From the NCBI RefSeq assembly GCF_029626155.1, contig NZ_JARUBL010000001.1, positions 5,498,501 through 5,562,500 on the forward strand: a stretch of 64,000 bases of DNA, in the 5' to 3' direction. Each line of letters opens with the position of its first letter. Within the stretch, counting starts at the first letter, position 1. The notes below the pieces were generated by a model. The model was not told the DNA's origin. It searched no databases and saw only the letters and a list, made by a program, of their open reading frames with translations. Source of the stretch: Solwaraspora sp. WMMD1047 (GTDB taxonomy: Bacteria; Actinomycetota; Actinomycetes; Mycobacteriales; Micromonosporaceae). Of the stretch, positions 1 to 8,235 are shown piece after piece. A program made the position numbers and the translations under genes.

Positions 1-1373
1 AGGCGGCCGTGCAGGCGCTCACCGCCGGGGTCGACATCGAGCTGCCGACCGGCGACGCGTACCTGACCCTGCGGGAGACGGTCCGGTCCGGGCGGCTCGA
101 CGAGGCGGTCCTGGACCGGGCGGTGCTGCGGGTGCTGCGCCAGAAGCTGGACCTCGGGCTGCTCGACGCCACCTTCACCGACGGGCCACCCGCCGACATC
201 GACCTGGACTCGCCCGCGCACCGGGCGATCGCCCGCCGCCTCGCGGAAGAGTCGATCATCCTGGTCGCCAACCAGGACGCGCTGCCGCTGCCGGCCGGTC
301 GACGGGTCGCGGTCATCGGCCCGAACGCCGACCGGCAGAACGCGCTTTTCGGCTGCTACTCCTTCCTCAACCACGTGCTCGTCCAGCACCCCGACGTCGA
401 GACCGGCATCGAGGTACCGACGATGCTCGACGCCCTCCGGGTCGAGTTCGGCGCGGACCTGGTCAGCTGGGCGCGCGGCTGCGCGGTGGACGACGACGAC
501 CGGTCCGGCTTCGACGAGGCGGTCGCCACCGCGGCCGCGGCCGAGATGGCCGTCCTGGTGGTCGGCGACCACGCCGGGCTCTTCGGGCGCGGCACGGTCG
601 GCGAGGGCTGCGACCGCGACGACCTCGAACTGCCCGGCGTCCAGCGCGACCTCGTCGAGGCGGTGCTGGCCACCGGTACGCCCGTCGTTCTGGTGCTGCT
701 CACCGGGCGGCCGTACGCGGTCGGCTGGGCGCTGACCCGGTGCGCGGCGGTGGTGCAGGCGTTCTTCCCCGGCGAGGAGGGCGCCGGGGCGATCGCCGGC
801 GTGCTCTCCGGGCGGGTGAACCCGTCCGGCCGGCTGCCGGTGAGCCTGCCCGGCCCGGCGGGGGCGCAGCCCTACTCGTACCTGCATCCCACCCTGGGCG
901 AAGGCAGCGAGGTGACGAATCTGGCGGCCACGCCCGCGGCGCCGTTCGGTCACGGCCTGTCATACACGACGTTCGAGCACGCCGACCTGACCGTGCCGGC
1001 CACCGTGCCGACCGACGGCGCGCTGCGGGTGTCCGTACGCGTCACGAACACCGGCCCGGTCGTCGGCGACGACGTGGTCCAGCTCTACGGTCACGACCTG
1101 GTCGCCTCGGTGACCCGGCCGGTGGCGCAGCTGCTCGGCTACCGCCGGGTGCGGCTGGAGCCGGGGCAGTCGGTCACGGTCGAGCTGACCGTGCCCACCA
1201 CCCGGCTGGCCTTCTCCGACCGCACCCTCACCCGGGTCGTGGAGCCCGGCGATGTCGAACTCTGGGTCGGCACCAGCGCGCAACGCGACACCCAGGCGCT
1301 GACCACATTGGTCGGCGACACCGTGCCGGTCTCCAACGCGTCCGCCCGCTGGACGACGTCCGAAGTGAACTGA
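1..1373 (+). CDS. GH3 family beta-glucosidase, C-terminal part (5' end outside window)
   Basis: The coding frame is already open at base 3, so this is the distal part of a longer gene. The first visible residues match the end of the GH3 N-terminal barrel, just after the nucleophile Asp, which lies outside the window. The GH3 C-terminal alpha/beta sandwich follows, with the acid/base-region motif GEGCDRDDLELPGVQ near nt 601-640. A fibronectin-III-like domain fills roughly nt 1000-1370. GH3 enzymes of this layout hydrolyse beta-glucosides or beta-xylosides and finish oligosaccharide breakdown. No signal peptide can be assessed. A hairpin lies just downstream. Family assignment is firm; substrate is unknown. 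Confidence 0.9.
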   Translation, partial: AAVQALTAGVDIELPTGDAYLTLRETVRSGRLDEAVLDRAVLRVLRQKLDLGLLDATFTDGPPADIDLDSPAHRAIARRLAEESIILVANQDALPLPAGRRVAVIGPNADRQNALFGCYSFLNHVLVQHPDVETGIEVPTMLDALRVEFGADLVSWARGCAVDDDDRSGFDEAVATAAAAEMAVLVVGDHAGLFGRGTVGEGCDRDDLELPGVQRDLVEAVLATGTPVVLVLLTGRPYAVGWALTRCAAVVQAFFPGEEGAGAIAGVLSGRVNPSGRLPVSLPGPAGAQPYSYLHPTLGEGSEVTNLAATPAAPFGHGLSYTTFEHADLTVPATVPTDGALRVSVRVTNTGPVVGDDVVQLYGHDLVASVTRPVAQLLGYRRVRLEPGQSVTVELTVPTTRLAFSDRTLTRVVEPGDVELWVGTSAQRDTQALTTLVGDTVPVSNASARWTTSEVN

Positions 1374-1395
1374 ACCCGCGCGAGCCACGATCCAA

Positions 1396-1424
1396 CGGCC
1401 GGTCCGACCTCGTCGGGCCGGCCG
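1396..1424 (+). terminator. Hairpin terminator after GH3 gene
   Basis: A 7-bp GC arm (CGGCCGG/CCGGCCG), one mismatch, then a 4-bp arm with a 5-nt loop begins 22 bases after the stop codon. There is no U-tract, as is usual for actinomycete terminators. Confidence 0.5.
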
Positions 1425-1580
1425 ATTCGTCGTCCGCATCATCGGTCCAAAGTGTCATACCCGAGGGCTACAAATAGATCGGCACGAGGCGCTACGGGGG
1501 GCGCTGTTCCTCCTGCGCGGGTTCGTGCGTGCCGGCCGCAGTCCGCGGAACGACCGGCACCAGACCAACGGGAGGCATCG

Positions 1581-2639
1581 TTGCATCAGACGACACGGCT
1601 CACCCGCTCGACCGCCAGGCTGGCCCTGGCGACCGGGCTGGTCATCGCGGGCACTCTGCTCCACCCGTTCGGCGCGGCAGCCCAAGCCGCCGCGCCCTAC
1701 ACCGAGCTTCCACTGGACCGGGCCGACGACGTGGTGGCCACCGCCGAGCGGGTCTTCATCAGCAGCGGGAACCTGTCGCAGTCGGTGGCGGTCACCGACC
1801 CGGCCGGCGAGGTCCTCGGGATGCTCGACGCCCTACCCGGCCCCGCCGACCTGCTGCTCAGCGACGATCAGAGCACGCTCTACGTGGCGCTGCCCAACGT
1901 CAACCAGATCGCCGCGTTCGACACCGGCTCGCTGACCGAGACCGCCCGCTACGCCACCGGCGCCGGTGCCTGCCCCTCCTCGCTGGCGCTCGCCGGTGAC
2001 CGGCTCTACTTCGGTTACGGCTGCGACCAGTGGGGCGGCAACATCGGCCGGATCGACCTGGACCAGCAGCCGGCGACGGTCCACACCGGCCTGGCCAGCG
2101 AGAGCTTCTACCGCCACCCGCTGCTGTCGACCGTGCCCGGTGCCCCGTCGGTGCTGATCGCGGGCCAGCCCGCGCTCAGCCCGGCCTCGGTCTCGGTCTA
2201 CTCGGTGGCCGCCAGCGGCGCGCTCGCCTTCCAGCGGCGCACCGCCCACACCGCCGCCGGCAGCAACCTGCGCGACATCGCGCTGGGTGCGGACGCCGCC
2301 AGCGTCTACCTCGCCCAGGGTGCGCCGTACGGCATCCAGGCGTTCGCCGTGGCGGACCTGAACCAGCAGTCGATGTTCATCCCCACCACCGCCTACCCGA
2401 ACGCGGTCGAGGTGTCCCCCAGTGGCGCCCGGATCGCGGCCGGCTCGGACGCCGCCTACCAGCCGGATGTTTTCATCCTGCGGCCGGACGGCATCCGGGT
2501 CACCACGTTCGAACTCGGCCAGACCCTGGTGACCGGGGCGCTGGCCTGGTCTCCGGACGGCGGAGCGGTCTACGCCGTCTCCCAGCACTGGTCGGGTAGC
2601 CCGCCGCAGCTGCACGTGCTGCCGGTGCCGGCGGCCTAG
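1581..2639 (+). CDS. Secreted beta-propeller-like protein of unknown function
   Basis: I chose the TTG at 1581 because GGGAGG lies 5 nt upstream and the product then opens with a classical signal peptide (basic start, hydrophobic core, AQAAA cleavage region). The 352-residue product has repeated blade-like segments such as LLLSDDQSTLYVALPNVNQIAAF and LAWSPDGGAVYAVS, typical of YncE/lactonase-type seven-bladed propellers. No catalytic motif is recognisable, so it could be a binding protein or an unassigned enzyme. It is monocistronic, bounded by hairpins on both sides. Secretion is well supported; function is not known. Confidence 0.72.
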   Translation: MHQTTRLTRSTARLALATGLVIAGTLLHPFGAAAQAAAPYTELPLDRADDVVATAERVFISSGNLSQSVAVTDPAGEVLGMLDALPGPADLLLSDDQSTLYVALPNVNQIAAFDTGSLTETARYATGAGACPSSLALAGDRLYFGYGCDQWGGNIGRIDLDQQPATVHTGLASESFYRHPLLSTVPGAPSVLIAGQPALSPASVSVYSVAASGALAFQRRTAHTAAGSNLRDIALGADAASVYLAQGAPYGIQAFAVADLNQQSMFIPTTAYPNAVEVSPSGARIAAGSDAAYQPDVFILRPDGIRVTTFELGQTLVTGALAWSPDGGAVYAVSQHWSGSPPQLHVLPVPAA

Positions 2640-2652
2640 CTCACCGCACACC

Positions 2653-2685
2653 GGACGGGGCGGCCGCGTTCGGGCCGCCCCGTCC
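2653..2685 (+). terminator. Strong hairpin terminator
   Basis: A perfect 13-bp stem (GGACGGGGCGGCC with its complement) and a 7-nt loop lie 14 bases after the stop codon of the propeller gene. It is the likely transcription end. Confidence 0.75.
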
Positions 2686-2851
2686 CACCCGAAGGCAGAA
2701 CCGGCTACCGGGTGGAGCCCGACGCGGCCGAGTTCACCCGCATACCCCGTCCGCCGAGACACCCCGGCGGTTGCGTCCGCCAATACTGTGAAGAGGACGG
2801 CCAGGCCAGGCTTTCACGGCGGCAGGGCACGATGCGCGAGGGGAGACCCCG

Positions 2852-3847
2852 GTGGGCTGGTTCCGCAGAAACCGACAAGCCGGCGGCGACTCCGACCGCG
2901 ACCTGGAGCGACGGGTGACCGACCTGCTCGCCGCCGCCCGCCTGGCCGGCAGCCGCGGCGACCACGAGGAGCAGACCCGACTCTCCGCCGAGGCGGTGGA
3001 GGTGTGCCGGATGCTGGTGGGGCGTCATCCGGATGATCCACGGCACGTCAGCGCGCTCGCCGCCGGGCTGTACAACCACGCCTACCGTCTGATCCATCTG
3101 GAGCGCCCGGCGCAGGCGCGGGAGGTGCTCGACGAGGCGCAGCGGCACTACACCACCCTCGCGACGGCCGACCCCCACCGGTACGCGGTCGCGCTCTGCG
3201 ACGTGACCCTGCGAATGGCCGTGGTCCTGGTGCAGGAGGGCAGCTACGACGAGGCGGCCCAGGCCGGCCGGGACGCGCTCGACGGGTACCAGGAGGTGAC
3301 CGAGGGCGACTCGCTGGAACGCGAGTTCGGCCTGGTCCGCAGCCACGCCCTGATCGGCCGGGCTCTGCTGCTCGACGGCCGGCCCGACCAGGCGCTGTCC
3401 GAGTTCGACACGGCACTGTTCGCCGCGGAACGGCTCCGGGAGGAGGCGGGCACGGCGGGTACCGACTTCTTCTGGCTCTCGACCGCGCCGCCGAGCTTCC
3501 GACTGGCGGCGCCGGAGTGGCTCGGCGCCGCGGTCGGCGCGATGGAGTTGCACGACGCGGCCGGCGCGTGGGGCATCGCCGCCGACGCGGCGAACATCGC
3601 GATGCGCGTCGCGGGCAGCCTTGCCGCGATCGGCAACAGCACCGACCGCCTCCGCTTCGAGGCGATCTCGGCCCGTGCGCAGCAGATCTGGTGGGCAGCG
3701 GAGCATCCGGTCGAGGCCGCGGCCCGGCGTGCCGGCCCGACCGGAGAGGTGCTGGTGGGCGGTGGCGGCATCGTTCTCGGGCCGAGGCGGCAACCCGACA
3801 TCGCCGCGATCTCGATGCTCGCCGGCTGGGGACGCCCACCCCGCTGA
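2852..3847 (+). CDS. TPR-like helical repeat protein
   Basis: GTG start with GAGGGGAG 7 nt upstream; 331 residues. After a short basic N-terminus the protein is built of paired alpha helices resembling tetratricopeptide repeats: leucine/alanine-rich helices ending in motifs such as EVLDEAQRHYTTLATADPHRYAVALCDV and GRALLLDGRPDQALSEFDTALF. Such repeats serve as protein-interaction scaffolds. There is no signal peptide or membrane segment, so it is cytosolic. No enzymatic motif is seen and the partner is unknown. It stands alone between a terminator and the rtcB gene. Confidence 0.75.
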   Translation: MGWFRRNRQAGGDSDRDLERRVTDLLAAARLAGSRGDHEEQTRLSAEAVEVCRMLVGRHPDDPRHVSALAAGLYNHAYRLIHLERPAQAREVLDEAQRHYTTLATADPHRYAVALCDVTLRMAVVLVQEGSYDEAAQAGRDALDGYQEVTEGDSLEREFGLVRSHALIGRALLLDGRPDQALSEFDTALFAAERLREEAGTAGTDFFWLSTAPPSFRLAAPEWLGAAVGAMELHDAAGAWGIAADAANIAMRVAGSLAAIGNSTDRLRFEAISARAQQIWWAAEHPVEAAARRAGPTGEVLVGGGGIVLGPRRQPDIAAISMLAGWGRPPR

Positions 3848-3886
3848 CCACGGGGCCCGCGCCACCCGGCCGCCGGATCGGAGCAC

Positions 3887-3919
3887 GGACGCGGCGGTCG
3901 GACGCGGCGGTCGGACGCG
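3887..3919 (+). repeat. 13-bp tandem repeat in intergenic region
   Basis: Two and a half copies of GGACGCGGCGGTC lie in the 217-bp gap between the TPR gene and rtcB. The same gap has an 8-bp inverted repeat (4000-4007 with 4021-4028) about 40 bases before the rtcB start. I see no gene in this gap. Confidence 0.6.
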
Positions 3920-4064
3920 AAAACGGATTGCGGCGACCGGTCGGGTGTCGGATGGTGTCAGGCATGACGTTCTGACGGACCAACCTCGGCTCCTGCTCAG
4001 CGCACCGCGGCGAGCCGCGCCGGTGCGCCGTCCGTCGATCTCTCTTCCCGTAGTGGAGAACGTC

Positions 4065-5231
4065 TTGTCACCGCACAACTCCCCGCCTCACTCGCGGTCG
4101 GGGTCCACCCTGGCCACCGTCGCGGTCTTCGCCTCCCCCGACAGTTGGATCGAGTCCGACGCCGTCGCGCAGTGCCACCAGGTGGCCGCCCTCGACGGCA
4201 TGATCCACGTAGCCGGCATGCCGGACCTGCACCCCGGCAAGGGCGCCCCGATCGGCGCCGCCATGACCGCCACCGTGCTCTACCCGTTCCTGGTCGGGTC
4301 CGACATCGGCTGTGGGATCGCCGTCTTCCCGATTCGGCTCAAGCGGGCCGTACCCGAGAAGGTCGCCGCCCGCTTTCCCGACCTGGACCGCACGCCCGAC
4401 CCCGACGACCCGGCCTGGGCCGCGTTGGCTGGCGACATCCCCGCCGGGCACCGCGACGGGCTCGGCACCGTCGGGCGGGGCAACCACTTCGTCGAGCTGG
4501 CCCGGGTCGACTCCGTCCTCGACGGCGACCACGCCGACCGGCTCGCGGTGGCCGCCGGTGACCTCGTCCTGATCGTGCACAGCGGCTCCCGCGGATTGGG
4601 TGAGCGGATCCTGCGGGCACACACCGAGGTGCACGGGGCGGGCCCGGCTCCCGATCCGGCCGGCTACCTGGCCGCCCACGACGAGGCCGTCCGCTGGGGC
4701 TCGCTCAACCGGCGGCTGATGGCCGCCCGGGTCGCGCACGCGCTGGGCGCCGAGCCCACGGACCCGATCGTCGACGAGTGCCACAACCTGGTCGAGATCC
4801 GCGACGGCCGCTATCTGCACCGTAAGGGCGCGGCGCGGGGCGACGGCCGGGACGTGCTGATCGCCGGCACCCGCGGCACCCGCTCCTACCTGGTCGCCGG
4901 GCACGCCGGGCCGGACGCCAACCACTCCGTGGCACACGGGGCGGGCCGCAAGATGTCCCGCGCAGACGCGCTGCGCCGGGGCCGCGCCAAACACACCGTC
5001 GAGGAGCTACGGCGTACGCCGGTGGGGTCGATCGTGGTCTGCGGCGACCGGCAGTTGCTGTTCGAGGAGGCGCCGACGGCGTACAAGCGCATCGAGCGGG
5101 TGGTGGCGGACCTGGTCGACCACGGCCTGGCGACGCCGGTGGCCAGCACGGTGCCGCTGGTCACCTACAAGACCGCCGACCGCGGCTCCGAACCCCGCCG
5201 GGGCCGGCGTCGCGACCGGGGGCGGCCATGA
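4065..5231 (+). CDS. RtcB-family RNA ligase (release-factor-H-coupled type)
   Basis: RtcB enzymes join RNA 3'-phosphate (or 2',3'-cyclic phosphate) and 5'-OH ends using GTP and Mn2+. The sequence shows the metal-site motif DIGCGIAVF, the GRGNHFVEL motif, HSGSRGLG, and near the C-terminus NHSVAHGAGRKMSRADA, where the family's guanylylated His lies. I prefer the TTG at 4065 (GGAG 6 nt upstream; 388 aa) over the GTG at 4053; further upstream the open frame does not look coding. The compact length fits the subfamily usually paired with prfH, and the stop overlaps a short ATGATG frame that may be a prfH remnant. Probably acts on damaged tRNA or rRNA. Confidence 0.88.
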   Translation: MSPHNSPPHSRSGSTLATVAVFASPDSWIESDAVAQCHQVAALDGMIHVAGMPDLHPGKGAPIGAAMTATVLYPFLVGSDIGCGIAVFPIRLKRAVPEKVAARFPDLDRTPDPDDPAWAALAGDIPAGHRDGLGTVGRGNHFVELARVDSVLDGDHADRLAVAAGDLVLIVHSGSRGLGERILRAHTEVHGAGPAPDPAGYLAAHDEAVRWGSLNRRLMAARVAHALGAEPTDPIVDECHNLVEIRDGRYLHRKGAARGDGRDVLIAGTRGTRSYLVAGHAGPDANHSVAHGAGRKMSRADALRRGRAKHTVEELRRTPVGSIVVCGDRQLLFEEAPTAYKRIERVVADLVDHGLATPVASTVPLVTYKTADRGSEPRRGRRRDRGRP

Positions 5232-5320
5232 TGCTGTCTTCCGGTCGCCAGCCTCGGTGCTGCACCTGGTGGTTGGCCCGGCGGATCCCCCGGCTGGAGT
5301 CCGACGCGGCCCGCCCCGAC
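5228..5320 (+). pseudogene. Possible remnant of prfH (peptide chain release factor H)
   Basis: An ATG overlaps the rtcB stop as ATGA, the arrangement seen in rtcB-prfH pairs. The first ~30 codons read MMLSSGRQPRCCTWWLARR and then a helix-like IPRLESDAAR. This resembles the RF-H N-terminus (hydrophobic start, LSS, Gly/Gln, Pro, CC, then an amphipathic helix). After that the similarity is lost in all three frames. No GGQ motif is present before the convergent CE15 gene begins at 5412, so any prfH is truncated to a stub. The resemblance is short and could be chance. Confidence 0.35.
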
Positions 5321-5411
5321 CGTCGGCCCGCCTGGGGTCTGCCCGACCAGTCCGGCGGACGGGGCCCGGCGCGTGCGCACCGGGCCCCGAGGCGATCCCG
5401 GAGACGGGACG

Positions 5412-7151
5412 CTATCTGGCCGAACAGGTGGGCGTCATACCGCTGCCCGAGCCGGTGCCCTGGAAACCGAACTCGGTGGACTGGCCGGCACCGATGGCAC
5501 CGTTGTAGCTGACGTTCGTGAACTGGACCGTGCCGGTGCTGCCGCTACGGCTGGCGTTCCAGGCGTTTGTGACGCTGGCGCCCGACGGCAGGGTCATGGT
5601 GACCGTCCAGCCGGCGACCGGTGCCGAGCCGGCAGTGACCCGGACCGTCGCGACGAACCCACCGTTCCACTGGTTGAGCGACACCGTCGCCGAGCAACCA
5701 CCACCGGCCGGCGGCGGAGTGGTCGGGGGCGGGGTCGTGGGCGGCGGGGTCGTCGGCGGCGGAGTGGTCGGCGGCGGGGTCGTGGGCGGCGGAGTGGTCG
5801 GCGGCGGAGTGGTCGGGGGCGGGGTCGTGGGGGGTGGGGTGGTCGGGCCGTCGGCCAGGGTCGGGGTCTGCCAGTCGCGCCACTCGGCCAGGTTGCCCGC
5901 CTTCCGGCTGGAGATCCGGAACGTGCCGGCGGCGTTGCCCGTCTTCAGCAGGAACTTCTGGATGTGCTGCTGCAGCGGGGTACGCCATTCGGGCCGGGAC
6001 GCGCAGTGACTACCGTCCTGGACGTCGGACCAGTAGGTGATGTTCTCGCCGGCACCGAGCGCCCGGTAGACCTCCGCCCCGCCGAGGGCGGCCACGCTTC
6101 CGGACCGGGAGGCGAGCCAGTCGATGTGCGGGTTCTCCATGATGAACAGCCCGCGCGGCGCGATCATCGCCACCGTCTGGTGGGTGTCCACCGGCAGCGT
6201 GCTCGGGTTGCCGGTGAAGGAGCTGAACGCGTCACCGAGCCACGGCTGCTCCCCGTACGCGCTGCTCAGCGGCTGCGCACCGGATTCGCCGGGGATGCCC
6301 CGGAAGATCGGGGCGCCGGCGCTGCCCGACTCGATCGGCATGGTGAGGGCGATCCGCTGATCGAGCGCGCCGATCACGAACGCCCCCTTGCCGTACCGGG
6401 AGCACCCCGTGACGCCGGTCGCGTCCGGCCGCAGGATGGTTCCGCCGGACTGCTCGATGACGTCGATGATCCGGCTCACCCCCCAGGCCCAGGCGGCCAG
6501 CAGGCCGGTGCTGCTGGTGGCGCCGTAGATGCTGTAGAAGGCGCCCTGCTTGTTGTTGCGGGGGGTGCCCTCGCGGCCGACCGCGAGGGGGTCGTAGTTG
6601 ATGACGGCGGCCCCGGACGACCTGATGGTCGCGGTGTCCGCGCCGAAGCCGCCGAGTACGACCACCGCCGGGAACGGTCCGGAACCACTCGGCAGGCTGA
6701 CGCTCGCGGAGAAGCTGGCGCTACGGCCGTTGTGCGACACGTTCACCGTGATGCTGGAGTTCGAGACCGTGCCCGTGACGCTTGCCGGCTTGGCCGGCTT
6801 GTCGCCGTAGACGTACCGCTCGGCCAGCTCCTTGGTCTCGGCCCGCCGGCACCGCCAGTCGGCCTTCGTGGTGATGCGGGTGCCGTCGATTTTCCGGAAC
6901 GGATCCGGGAGCCGGGAGTTGGCCGGCAGGGAGCCGGGGTTCGGGACCGGGCAGTCGACGCCCTCGTCCTCGACCGGCGAGACGACGGCGAGTTCGGCCG
7001 CTGCCGCCGGCGCGAGGTTGCCGGCCGCGGCCGCGGTGGTGGTTCTCGTCACGGCCGTGACCGAGGCTGCGATGACGAGCGCCCCGGCCAGCGCCAGAGC
7101 GGTCGATCGCAGTGGTAGGCCACCCGGTCTGGGTCTTATGCGGACTGTCAA
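5412..7151 (-). CDS. Secreted glucuronoyl esterase (CE15) with C-terminal CBM2
   Basis: CE15 enzymes cleave the ester between lignin alcohols and 4-O-methyl-glucuronic acid side chains of xylan. TTG start with AAGGAG 7 nt upstream, then a signal peptide to about residue 43. The catalytic domain (about 60-435) has the diagnostic GCSRYGKG nucleophile motif (Ser251), a Glu in PIESGSAG (Glu274) and a His in DGSHC (His382). A PTTPP-repeat linker follows and a cellulose-binding CBM2 domain (about 478-579) with the CSATVSLNQWNGGF start and terminal Cys. It is monocistronic and divergent from a methyltransferase gene, behind its own promoter with a palindrome between the -35 and -10 boxes. Confidence 0.92.
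   Translation of the reverse strand: MTVRIRPRPGGLPLRSTALALAGALVIAASVTAVTRTTTAAAAGNLAPAAAAELAVVSPVEDEGVDCPVPNPGSLPANSRLPDPFRKIDGTRITTKADWRCRRAETKELAERYVYGDKPAKPASVTGTVSNSSITVNVSHNGRSASFSASVSLPSGSGPFPAVVVLGGFGADTATIRSSGAAVINYDPLAVGREGTPRNNKQGAFYSIYGATSSTGLLAAWAWGVSRIIDVIEQSGGTILRPDATGVTGCSRYGKGAFVIGALDQRIALTMPIESGSAGAPIFRGIPGESGAQPLSSAYGEQPWLGDAFSSFTGNPSTLPVDTHQTVAMIAPRGLFIMENPHIDWLASRSGSVAALGGAEVYRALGAGENITYWSDVQDGSHCASRPEWRTPLQQHIQKFLLKTGNAAGTFRISSRKAGNLAEWRDWQTPTLADGPTTPPPTTPPPTTPPPTTPPPTTPPPTTPPPTTPPPTTPPPTTPPPAGGGCSATVSLNQWNGGFVATVRVTAGSAPVAGWTVTMTLPSGASVTNAWNASRSGSTGTVQFTNVSYNGAIGAGQSTEFGFQGTGSGSGMTPTCSAR
5707..5850 (-). repeat. Pro/Thr linker-coding tandem repeat
   Basis: About nine imperfect copies of a 15-bp unit encode PTTPP in the linker between the CE15 and CBM2 domains. 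A similar but separate repeat codes the linker of the GH74 protein. These are coding microrepeats, not CRISPR. Confidence 0.85.
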
Positions 7152-7244
7152 GGCAGGCTCCTTCGATGGGGCGACGGTGGCTCGCCGGGACCGTTCCGCC
7201 CGGACGTCAGAGGGTCCGTTTCCGGCCGTCCCGGCCGTACCTCG

Positions 7245-7273
7245 ACGTTACGGAAAACTTTCGGTTCATTCAA
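7245..7273 (-). promoter_or_regulatory. Promoter of the CE15 gene with internal palindrome
   Basis: On the minus strand TTGAAT and TAACGT are separated by exactly 17 bp, about 95 bp upstream of the TTG start. The spacer contains CCGAAAGTTTTCCG, a near-palindrome (GAAA..TTTC core) of the kind bound by LacI-family sugar repressors. Repressor binding there would directly block RNA polymerase. No regulator gene is adjacent. Confidence 0.6.
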
Positions 7274-7308
7274 CAACATCAATGAAACGCATCGAAGGAT
7301 GCGATCGG

Positions 7309-8214
7309 GTGCCACACCTTTCCGGCACGATCTACCAGAAGCCCCTTGCCTATCTGCTGGGGCTGGAGGGTGTCGCGCTGCTGCGGGCGTTCGCCGGCGA
7401 GCATGATCGCGACTTCACCGAGGCCCGGATCGCCGAGATCCGCCGGCTGCTGGCCGAGCCGGCGCTGGGCGGGGACGGCGCGGCGGCCCGCCGGGTGGAC
7501 ACCGTCGCTGGCTACCGCGTCTGGTCCGCGACCTACGACGAGCCGGGCAACGGGCTGTTCGGCAGCGAGGAATCCGTCGTGGCGGAGATTCTCGACCCGC
7601 TGCCGACCGGGCTGGCCCTCGACGCCGCCTGCGGCACCGGCCGGCACTCCGAGCGGCTGGCCGCCCTCGGCCACCGGGTGATCGGGGTCGACAGCTCACC
7701 CGAGATGCTCGCCCTCGCCCGTGCCCGGGTGCCGCAGGCGGACTTCCGGCCGGGCGACCTGCTCGCGCTGCCGGTCCCCGACGACCACGTCGACGTCGCC
7801 GTCTGTGCCCTGGCCCTGACCCATCTGCCCGACCTCCGGCCGGTCTTCGCCGAGTTCGCGCGGGTGCTGCGGCCCGGGGGACACCTGGTGATCACCGACG
7901 TCCACCAGGAACTGGTGTCGCTCGGCTCGGTCCCCCGGGTCCGCTCAACCGGGGGCGAACCCGGGCTGCTGCCGGCCTACCGGCATCGGGCCAGCGACTA
8001 CCTCGACGCGGCCCTGCCGGTGGGACTGCGGGTACGGCGATGCGCGGAACCCCGGATCACCGCCCGGGTGGACCCCGACCGGCCGGCCCCGGAGATCGTC
8101 GTCGGACCCTGGGACGGCTGGCCCTGGTCCCTGATGGACATCGTTGCGACCGCGGTGAACGCCGCCCACGCCGACGTCCCCGCACTGATCATCTGGCACT
8201 TCCAACTCGACTGA
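7309..8214 (+). CDS. Class I SAM-dependent methyltransferase
   Basis: The product has the SAM-binding motif I LDAACGTGRHSERL, followed by VIGVDSSPEMLALAR (motif II acidic residue), the PVPDDHVDVAVCALALTHLPD segment and FARVLRPGGHLVITDVH, the pattern of UbiE/Methyltransf_11 enzymes. GTG 7309 is preferred (AAGGA 9 nt upstream, 301 aa); an in-frame ATG at 7282 has no ribosome-binding site. The ~80 residues before the SAM domain are unusual for small methyltransferases and may help recognise the substrate, which is unknown. The gene is divergent from the CE15 gene and converges on the hydrolase gene. Confidence 0.85.
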   Translation: MPHLSGTIYQKPLAYLLGLEGVALLRAFAGEHDRDFTEARIAEIRRLLAEPALGGDGAAARRVDTVAGYRVWSATYDEPGNGLFGSEESVVAEILDPLPTGLALDAACGTGRHSERLAALGHRVIGVDSSPEMLALARARVPQADFRPGDLLALPVPDDHVDVAVCALALTHLPDLRPVFAEFARVLRPGGHLVITDVHQELVSLGSVPRVRSTGGEPGLLPAYRHRASDYLDAALPVGLRVRRCAEPRITARVDPDRPAPEIVVGPWDGWPWSLMDIVATAVNAAHADVPALIIWHFQLD

Positions 8215-8235
8215 CGCCCCGGTCGGATCGCCCCG

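Noticed and set aside
3621-4064. In-frame 5' extension of the RtcB gene
   Set aside because: Extension reads through the TPR gene end in another frame and contains no family similarity; TTG 4065 with GGAG fits the family start.
5707-5850. Regularly spaced short repeats, first considered as a CRISPR array
   Set aside because: The units are contiguous 15-bp coding repeats for a PTTPP linker without spacers. The same holds for about 22768-22905 and 40130-40690.
6832-7308. In-frame 5' extension of the methyltransferase gene
   Set aside because: It overlaps the start and promoter of the CE15 gene and has no conserved content; GTG 7309 has a ribosome-binding site.
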